A DNA stretch of 64,000 nucleotides from Nisaea sp. GTDB lineage: Bacteria; Pseudomonadota; Alphaproteobacteria; Thalassobaculales; Thalassobaculaceae. This document shows, one piece after another, positions 59,365 to 64,000 of the stretch. Position 1 is the stretch's first letter; every line of letters begins with the position of its first letter. The notes beneath the pieces are model-generated. The model was not told the origin of the DNA. It ran no database searches and saw nothing but the letters and a program-made list of their open reading frames with translations. The position numbers were made by a program, and so were the translations under genes. The DNA lies in contig NZ_JAXMNY010000004.1 of assembly GCF_034670185.1 (NCBI RefSeq), positions 372,001 through 436,000 on the forward strand, written 5' to 3'.

Positions 59365-59989
59365 CGTTCGTCGCCTGGTCGAGGCCGACCTGCTTCAGAA
59401 GCTTTTCGAAAGCAATGGCCCTATGGCTGACGGAATGCTTCCAGGCTGCATCGACCTCGCCGAAGGTCTGGTCGTGGCCCGTGGGCACGAACATCGGATC
59501 GTAGCCGAAGCCATTGTTTCCGCGCGGCGGCCAGACCAGATCGCCGTGAACCCGGCCTTCGACCGACTCCGTATGACCGTCCGGCCAGCAGATGGTCAGG
59601 GCGCAGACAAAGGCGGCGGAGCGGTCATTGTTTCCGCTGGCTGCCTGCTTCTGTAATTCGTCTTCGACCTTTTGCATGGCTATGGCGAAGTTTTTCTCCG
59701 GTCCGGCCCAGCGGGCGGAATAGATGCCGGGATTGCCATCGAGCGCCGTAACACTCAGTCCGGAATCGTCCGCCAGCGCGGGCATGCCGGAGCCTTCGGC
59801 CGAGGCCCGCGCTTTCAGTTCCGCATTCTCGATGTAGGTTACGCCGGTTTCCTCCGGCTCCGGCAGACCGAGCTCCCCGGCCGACACCACCTCGATTCCG
59901 AGCGGGCCGATCAGAGCGCGGATTTCCCGGAGCTTGCCCTGGTTGTGACTGGCAATAACCAGCTTGGTCTCGGAGAAGGTACGGCCCAT
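59354..59989 (-). CDS. rdgB: XTP/dITP diphosphatase (RdgB/HAM1)
   Basis: The 211-residue enzyme removes ITP, XTP and dITP from the nucleotide pool. LVIASHNQGKLREI is the N-terminal signature, followed by TYIENAELKARASAEGSGMPALADDSGLSVTALDGNPGIYSARWAG and the GYDPMFVPTGHDQTFGEV block; SHRAIAFEKL closes. It is three bases after rph and overlaps hemW, so the three are coupled. Confidence 0.96.
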   Translation of the reverse strand: MGRTFSETKLVIASHNQGKLREIRALIGPLGIEVVSAGELGLPEPEETGVTYIENAELKARASAEGSGMPALADDSGLSVTALDGNPGIYSARWAGPEKNFAIAMQKVEDELQKQAASGNNDRSAAFVCALTICWPDGHTESVEGRVHGDLVWPPRGNNGFGYDPMFVPTGHDQTFGEVDAAWKHSVSHRAIAFEKLLKQVGLDQATNGAG

Positions 59990-59992
59990 GGA

Positions 59993-60724
59993 TCAGCTCC
60001 CGATTGCGGCTTTCTGCAGGTCCACCAGCTCACCGATGCCCTTGCGTGCGAGGCGCAGCATATCGGTGAAAGCCGCATCCTCGAACGGCTCGGCTTCGGC
60101 GGTGGCCTGGATTTCGACGATGCCGGCTGTGCCGGTCAGCACGAAATTGGCATCGGCTTCTGCATTGGAGTCTTCAGGGTAATCGAGATCCAGGACCGCT
60201 GTGCCCTGATAGATGCCGCAGGACACGGCCGCGACATGGTCTGTCAGCGGGATGTCCTTGAGGGCGCCGAGCTTGACCAGTTTCTGCAACGCGAGATGCA
60301 GGGCGACGAATGAGCCGGTGATTGCGGCTGTTCGGGTTCCGCCGTCGGCCTGCAGAACGTCGCAATCGACTTTGATCTGGCGCTCGCCCATGGCCTTCAG
60401 GTCAGTGACCGCGCGCAGCGAGCGTCCGATCAGGCGCTGGATTTCCTGGGTCCGGCCGCTTTGTTTTCCGCGCGCCGCTTCCCGGTCGGTCCGTGTATGG
60501 GTCGAACGGGGAAGCATGCCGTATTCGGCGGTTACCCAGCCGGAGCCGGAATTGCGCAGGAACGGAGGGACCCGATCGTCGACCGAGGCGGTGCAGAGCA
60601 CGTGCGTGTCGCCGAATTTGACGAGGCAGGACCCCTCGGCATATTTGGCAAAGCCCGGCTCAAGCGAGACCGCGCGCATATGGTCGGCGCTGCGCCCGGA
60701 AGGGCGTTTGGCTGTTCCGGTCAT
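59993..60724 (-). CDS. rph: Ribonuclease PH
   Basis: The 243-residue phosphate-dependent exonuclease trims tRNA 3' ends. GSCLVKFGDTHVLCTASVDDRVPPFLRNSGSGWVTAEYGMLPRSTHTR and REAARGKQSGRTQEIQRLIGRSLRAVTDL are standard RNase PH motifs, as is IKVDCDVLQADGGTRTAAITGSFVAL. Length is typical. It is divergent from hrcA, with a 222-base gap. Confidence 0.97.
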   Translation of the reverse strand: MTGTAKRPSGRSADHMRAVSLEPGFAKYAEGSCLVKFGDTHVLCTASVDDRVPPFLRNSGSGWVTAEYGMLPRSTHTRTDREAARGKQSGRTQEIQRLIGRSLRAVTDLKAMGERQIKVDCDVLQADGGTRTAAITGSFVALHLALQKLVKLGALKDIPLTDHVAAVSCGIYQGTAVLDLDYPEDSNAEADANFVLTGTAGIVEIQATAEAEPFEDAAFTDMLRLARKGIGELVDLQKAAIGS

Positions 60725-60848
60725 GACAATACTCCTGTTTTCCGGCCATCACGTGGCCCAGGCGGTGCGAGTCTGCACCAGCCATTGAATGTGTCTGTTC
60801 GAAAGCGCGCGCAACCTACTATCGGGTCCGGGATGCGTCCATGACTTT

Positions 60849-60872
60849 GCTTGGCACGGGGCTTGGCACGGG
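60849..60872. repeat. Perfect 12-base tandem duplication between rph and hrcA
   Basis: GCTTGGCACGGG is repeated twice head to tail. It lies about 75 bases upstream of the hrcA start. No CIRCE element is recognisable in the gap. Confidence 0.7.
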
Positions 60873-60946
60873 CCCGGATGCGGGAAAGGGGGTGCCATGC
60901 ATTCTGCCGCATTGACGGGCAGGGGGGCGCTCCCTAGATTCCAGCC

Positions 60947-62002
60947 ATGGAACATATGTCAGGTATCGGTGCACTCAACGCCCGTTCGCGGGAAATTCTG
61001 CAGCACATTGTCGATACATATGTCGAGACCGGCGAGCCGATCGGCTCGCGCACCATTTCCCGGCGTATTGGCGACGTGCTGTCCCCGGCCACTATCCGCA
61101 ATGTGATGGCGGACCTCGAAGAAGCCGGCCTGCTCTATGCCCCTCATACGTCTGCAGGGCGGCTGCCGACGGACCGTGGTCTACGCATCGTGGTCGACGG
61201 GCTGCTTGAAATTGGCGGTGATCTCACCGAGAGCGAGCGCGGAACGATAGATTCCATGCTCGGCGCCACCGGACGCGGCTACGATGAAGTCCTTGAGGAA
61301 GCGACCAGCGCGCTTGCCGGCCTCTCGGCCTGCGCCGGGCTGGTGATTTCCCCGAAATCTGACCCGTCCCTGCGCCACATTGAATTCGTGCCGCTGACGG
61401 CCGGCCGGGCGCTGGTGGTGCTGGTTAATGAGCTTGGCCTGGTGGAAAACCGGGTGATCGAGCTGCCGCCTGAAGTGCCGGCCTCGGTTCTGGTTCAGGC
61501 AACGAATTTCCTGAACACTCGCTTCCACGGCGCCTCGATTGATCAGGCGCTCAAGGATATCAAGGCGGAGATGGAGCAGCGCCGGAGCGAGCTGGACGAG
61601 TTGACGGCGCGGGTGGTCGAGAATGGCCTTGCCCTGCTTGCCGGTGGTGGACCTGATAGCGGATCGCTGATCGTGCGCGGCCAGTCCAAGTTGCTCGACG
61701 ATGTGAATGCGGTCGAGGATCTGGAGCGGATCCGGCTTCTGTTTGATCAGCTTGAGCAAAAGCAGGGCATGTTGCGGCTGCTGCAGGCGACCGGGGATGC
61801 CGACGGGGTGCAGATTTTCATCGGCGCCGAGAACCAGCTATTCGATCATACCGGCTGCTCGATGATCCTCTCGCCCTACCGGGATACGAAGAAACGGGTG
61901 GTCGGCGCTATTGGCGTGATCGGTCCGACCAGGATGAATTACGCCCGCATCATTCCCATGGTCGATTATACGGCCCGGCTGATCGGTCGTGTCATCGGTT
62001 GA
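60947..62002 (+). CDS. hrcA: Heat-inducible transcription repressor HrcA
   Basis: The 351-residue repressor has an N-terminal winged helix with LNARSREILQHIVDTYVETGEPIGSRTISRRIGDVLSPATIRNVMADLEEAGLLYAPHTSAGRLPTDRGLRIVVD, the HrcA signature, and a GAF-like central domain. It binds CIRCE elements, typically ahead of groESL, and is destabilised by heat. It precedes grpE by about 120 bases, and dnaK lies further right after a convergent gene. ATG 60947 is used; ATG 60956 is a close alternative. Confidence 0.97.
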   Translation: MEHMSGIGALNARSREILQHIVDTYVETGEPIGSRTISRRIGDVLSPATIRNVMADLEEAGLLYAPHTSAGRLPTDRGLRIVVDGLLEIGGDLTESERGTIDSMLGATGRGYDEVLEEATSALAGLSACAGLVISPKSDPSLRHIEFVPLTAGRALVVLVNELGLVENRVIELPPEVPASVLVQATNFLNTRFHGASIDQALKDIKAEMEQRRSELDELTARVVENGLALLAGGGPDSGSLIVRGQSKLLDDVNAVEDLERIRLLFDQLEQKQGMLRLLQATGDADGVQIFIGAENQLFDHTGCSMILSPYRDTKKRVVGAIGVIGPTRMNYARIIPMVDYTARLIGRVIG

Positions 62003-62121
62003 TTGCGAGGCCCAGCCGGGGTAAAGCAGGCTCTGCAGGCCCGGAATGATTGATTTCCCGTTCCGGCCGCCCACATTTGGGCCTGACTTTCAGGATCTAC
62101 AGACGAGAAAGAGCCGGGATT

Positions 62122-62745
62122 ATGGCCGAAGACGACAAGAAAACAGAGCAGCACGCCAATCAGGACGCGGAGCCGCTGGTCAATCCGGATGACGGCATCA
62201 TCGACATGGACGCCCTGACAGGCGGTGAAGCGTCACAGGAAGCGGATGCGGATTCCGATGAGGATAGTGAGGCCCAGCAGCTGAAAGACCAGCTGATGCG
62301 GACTCTGGCCGAGCTCGAAAACACGCGGAAGCGGGCGGAGCGTGACATCGCCCATGCGCGCAAGTTCGCCATTACTGATTTCGCGCGTGACCTGCTCAGT
62401 GCTTCCGACAATCTCCGCCGCGCCGTTGAATCAGCGCCGGAAGACCGGGACGAGCTGGATATCACACTGAAGAACCTGGTGATTGGCGTCGAGATGACCG
62501 AGAAGGAAATGCTCGGTGCGTTCGAGAAGCACGGCATCCGCAAGATCGACCCGATGGGCGAGAAGTTCGACTACAACCTGCATCAGGCGATGTTCGAGGT
62601 TCCGGATGCGAACAGTGAGCCGGGCACCGTGGTTCAGGTAATGCAGCCGGGTTACGTGCTGCAGGACCGGTTGTTACGTGCCGCGATGGTCGGGGTCTCG
62701 AAGAGCCCCGAGGCGCAAAAGGAACATGTCGACACAACGGCCTGA
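62122..62745 (+). CDS. grpE: Nucleotide exchange factor GrpE
   Basis: The 207-residue DnaK cochaperone has an acidic N-terminal tail, a long coiled coil (QLKDQLMRTLAELENTRKRAERDIAHARKFAITDFARDLLSASDNLRRAVE) and a C-terminal beta domain with EKFDYNLHQAMFEVPD and GTVVQVMQPGYVLQDRLLRAAMVGVSKSP. ATG 62122 is chosen; the open frame extends 24 codons upstream. Its stop falls within a triplicated 19-base repeat. dnaK is in the same direction 1.1 kb away, separated by the DUF1848 gene. Confidence 0.97.
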   Translation: MAEDDKKTEQHANQDAEPLVNPDDGIIDMDALTGGEASQEADADSDEDSEAQQLKDQLMRTLAELENTRKRAERDIAHARKFAITDFARDLLSASDNLRRAVESAPEDRDELDITLKNLVIGVEMTEKEMLGAFEKHGIRKIDPMGEKFDYNLHQAMFEVPDANSEPGTVVQVMQPGYVLQDRLLRAAMVGVSKSPEAQKEHVDTTA

Positions 62746-62796
62746 CTTCAGATTGCAGGCCTGACCACAGAGCTGGGGCCTGATTCCAGAATTGGG
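62740..62796. repeat. Three imperfect 19-base tandem repeats over the grpE stop
   Basis: Units GCCTGACTTCAGATTGCAG (62740-62758), GCCTGACCACAGAGCTGGG (62759-62777) and GCCTGATTCCAGAATTGGG (62778-62796) share GCCTGA and CAGA; units 2 and 3 agree at 14 of 19 positions. The first unit contains the grpE stop codon, and a fourth GCCTAG begins at 62797 and provides the DUF1848 stop on the other strand. It is a small direct-repeat tract between convergent genes. Confidence 0.7.
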
Positions 62797-62798
62797 GC

Positions 62799-63686
62799 CT
62801 AGCCGACCCGCGCCGGAAGCAAAGTTTCTCCGGCGGGGTCGTGGTTCTTCAGAGCATTCTTTGCCCGCTGCCGGTTTCCGACCGCGTAGCAATAGACGCA
62901 GCCGTGCGGGCAACTGTCGTAGCCCCCGATATCGCGGGATTCCGCACAGAGGCAGCCCGGGCGGTTGCCTTTCTGGCGGGACTTGAACGGCTGTCCTGCA
63001 ATATCCACCAGACGTTCCGCGTCGATGCATCTTGCGGGCTTCAGGCCATCGGTGAGCAGGGCCGGCTGGGAGCAGAGCGTTGCTGTCATGCCGACGTCAG
63101 CCGCAAGAGCGGCAAGATCACCCAGCAATGCGATCTTCTCGTCCTCCGCCGGATCCCACCATGTGAAATCTGCGCGTTCGGCACTGTCATCCGTGTTCCG
63201 GCGGGTCTTGCGATAGATATGCGCGGCCGAGAGCGTGACCTCGTCGACGGAGCCGCGCAGCGTGGCGGCAAGCGCGGCAAAATTCTCGCGATGAAAATCG
63301 GCAGGCGTCAGGCTGGACCAGAACACCGGATCATAGCGCCAGACTACGGCGCGCGGCCCAAACCGATCCGCCAGCGCTCTGATATCGTCGAGCGCCGTTG
63401 TTACCGGGGGTACACTGGTTTCAAGCGCCGTGGGGTACCCCGTCACAGTATATTGCACCACGAAAGGCACGCCGTTCCCGGCAAGCCAGCCAAAAATGTC
63501 GCGCGCGGGCCGGGCATTTCTGGTCCAGAATACAAACCCGTCGACATCCTTTCCCGTCAGGGCGACCCGTGACGGCTTGCCTCCATAAGGATTGGGCACG
63601 ACTGCATATCCGGCATCGAGCCTGGCCCGCAGCCAGTCACTGTAAAAGGCAGGGATATCGGTCCGGTAGCTTGCTGAAATGATCAT
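62799..63686 (-). CDS. DUF1848 protein (radical-SAM-like)
   Basis: The 295-residue protein begins IISASYRTDIPAFYSDWLRARLDAG, the DUF1848 signature, then PYGGKPSRVALTGKDVDGFVFWTRNARP, and TAAVVWRYDPVFWS-like strands. Near the C-terminus is DSCPHGCVYCYAVGNRQRAKNAL, a CX3CX2C cluster of radical SAM type, with an upstream pair CLCAE. It probably uses an Fe-S cluster; reaction and substrate are unknown. It is inserted on the opposite strand between grpE and dnaK. ATG 63686 gives the conserved N-terminus; the frame extends 13 codons further. Confidence 0.88.
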   Translation of the reverse strand: MIISASYRTDIPAFYSDWLRARLDAGYAVVPNPYGGKPSRVALTGKDVDGFVFWTRNARPARDIFGWLAGNGVPFVVQYTVTGYPTALETSVPPVTTALDDIRALADRFGPRAVVWRYDPVFWSSLTPADFHRENFAALAATLRGSVDEVTLSAAHIYRKTRRNTDDSAERADFTWWDPAEDEKIALLGDLAALAADVGMTATLCSQPALLTDGLKPARCIDAERLVDIAGQPFKSRQKGNRPGCLCAESRDIGGYDSCPHGCVYCYAVGNRQRAKNALKNHDPAGETLLPARVG

Positions 63687-63749
63687 CCGGGCGCAGATTC
63701 TCGAAAAATGATGGGTTTCATCCACATTCTGATGCGAAATCCTATTCCA

Positions 63750-63780
63750 CTTGGTTGCAGCGCGGCCAGACCCCGCCTAT
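63750..63780 (+). promoter_or_regulatory. Candidate sigma32 (heat-shock) promoter of dnaK
   Basis: CTTGGT (63750-63755), a 15-base spacer and CCCCGCCTAT (63771-63780) resemble the sigma32 promoter pattern. It lies about 85 bases before the dnaK ATG, in the 178-base gap after the DUF1848 gene. The -10 box is only a partial match. Confidence 0.4.
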
Positions 63781-63864
63781 ATAGCGGGTTGCCAAACACA
63801 CCAATCGGGAACGGATGCGGCGCTTTCATAAGGCCGCTGGCGTTTGCTGAAGGATGAGGAAAAC

Positions 63865-64000
63865 ATGAGCAAAGTAATCGGTATCGACCTCGGGACCACG
63901 AACTCCTGTATCGCGTTCATGGACGGCAAGGACGCGAAAGTCATTGAAAACGCTGAGGGCGCGCGCACCACGCCGTCGATGGTTGCCTTCGCTGAAAGCG
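63865..64000 (+). CDS. dnaK: Chaperone DnaK (5' end only)
   Basis: The first 45 codons of DnaK are present; the gene runs off the right edge. SKVIGIDLGTTNSCIAFMDG is the Hsp70 nucleotide-binding signature, followed by KVIENAEGARTTPSMVAFAES. AAGGATGAGGA lies just upstream of the ATG at 63865. Being close to hrcA and grpE, it belongs to the heat-shock locus. It is not in an operon with grpE because the DUF1848 gene lies between them on the other strand. Confidence 0.99.
   Translation, partial: MSKVIGIDLGTTNSCIAFMDGKDAKVIENAEGARTTPSMVAFAES

Noticed and set aside
1..64000. CRISPR arrays, insertion sequences, prophage or integrase genes
   Set aside because: I saw no regularly spaced repeat array, transposase, integrase or phage structural gene, so the window looks like stable core chromosome.

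Overview
The window is a gene-dense, high-GC chromosomal segment of an alphaproteobacterium, most likely a marine member of the Rhodospirillales (an inference from gene content and order; no species call is possible by eye). It carries about 70 protein genes, almost all core housekeeping functions, one tRNA, three ParB-binding (parS) palindromes and a strong candidate for the chromosomal replication origin. There is no CRISPR array, prophage, insertion sequence, rRNA or obvious genomic island.

Layout. 1-12.9 kb: tRNA-Gln, a methyltransferase/metallo-hydrolase pair, an OmpR-type regulator, small enzymes, ribA, a conserved alphaproteobacterial protein of unknown function, an L,D-transpeptidase, then a minus-strand block of porin, JmjC-type oxygenase, two sulfotransferases and a YggS-type PLP protein. 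This is the most accessory-looking part. 13-18 kb: DUF3576 lipoprotein, leuS, lptE, holA. 18-31.3 kb: the classic alphaproteobacterial origin-proximal cluster on the minus strand (parB, parA, rsmG, mnmG, mnmE, rho, hemJ, hemE), interrupted by plus-strand genes (DUF255 protein, ogt, dienelactone hydrolase, quinone oxidoreductase). 31.3-31.7 kb: the hemE/PPSR intergenic gap, the position of oriC in Caulobacter and Rickettsia, with DnaA-box-like 9-mers, an AT-rich stretch and four GANTC sites. 31.7-36.1 kb: PPSR, maf, coaE, dnaQ, secB, a phosphatase, fxsA. 36.3-44.1 kb: Tim44-like protein, mltA, a lutABC lactate-oxidation operon, Smr protein, XRE regulator, hslVU. 44.3-48.7 kb: hisB-hisH-GNAT-hisA-hisF-hisE-HIT and a DUF427 protein. 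49-56.7 kb: pentapeptide-repeat protein, comM/yifB, secreted nuclease, gshB, sirB1-like, BON lipoprotein, yraN, rsmI. 56.7-64 kb: LpoA-like lipoprotein, hemW, rdgB, rph, hrcA, grpE, DUF1848 protein and the 5' end of dnaK.

How the parts fit. Replication and segregation (oriC candidate, parABS, holA, dnaQ) share the 17-34 kb region with tRNA and rRNA modification (mnmE, mnmG, rsmG) and haem genes. Cell-envelope functions (lptE, mltA, LpoA-like, L,D-transpeptidase, secB, BON lipoprotein) are spread along the window. Proteostasis genes (hslVU, hrcA-grpE-dnaK) lie on the right and have candidate heat-shock promoters. The observations most worth a second look are the parS/oriC architecture, the sulfotransferase/JmjC neighbourhood, the conserved unknown at 5.5-6.4 kb, a GTP cyclohydrolase II with a degenerate RibB-like domain, and a triplicated 19-bp repeat over the grpE stop codon.
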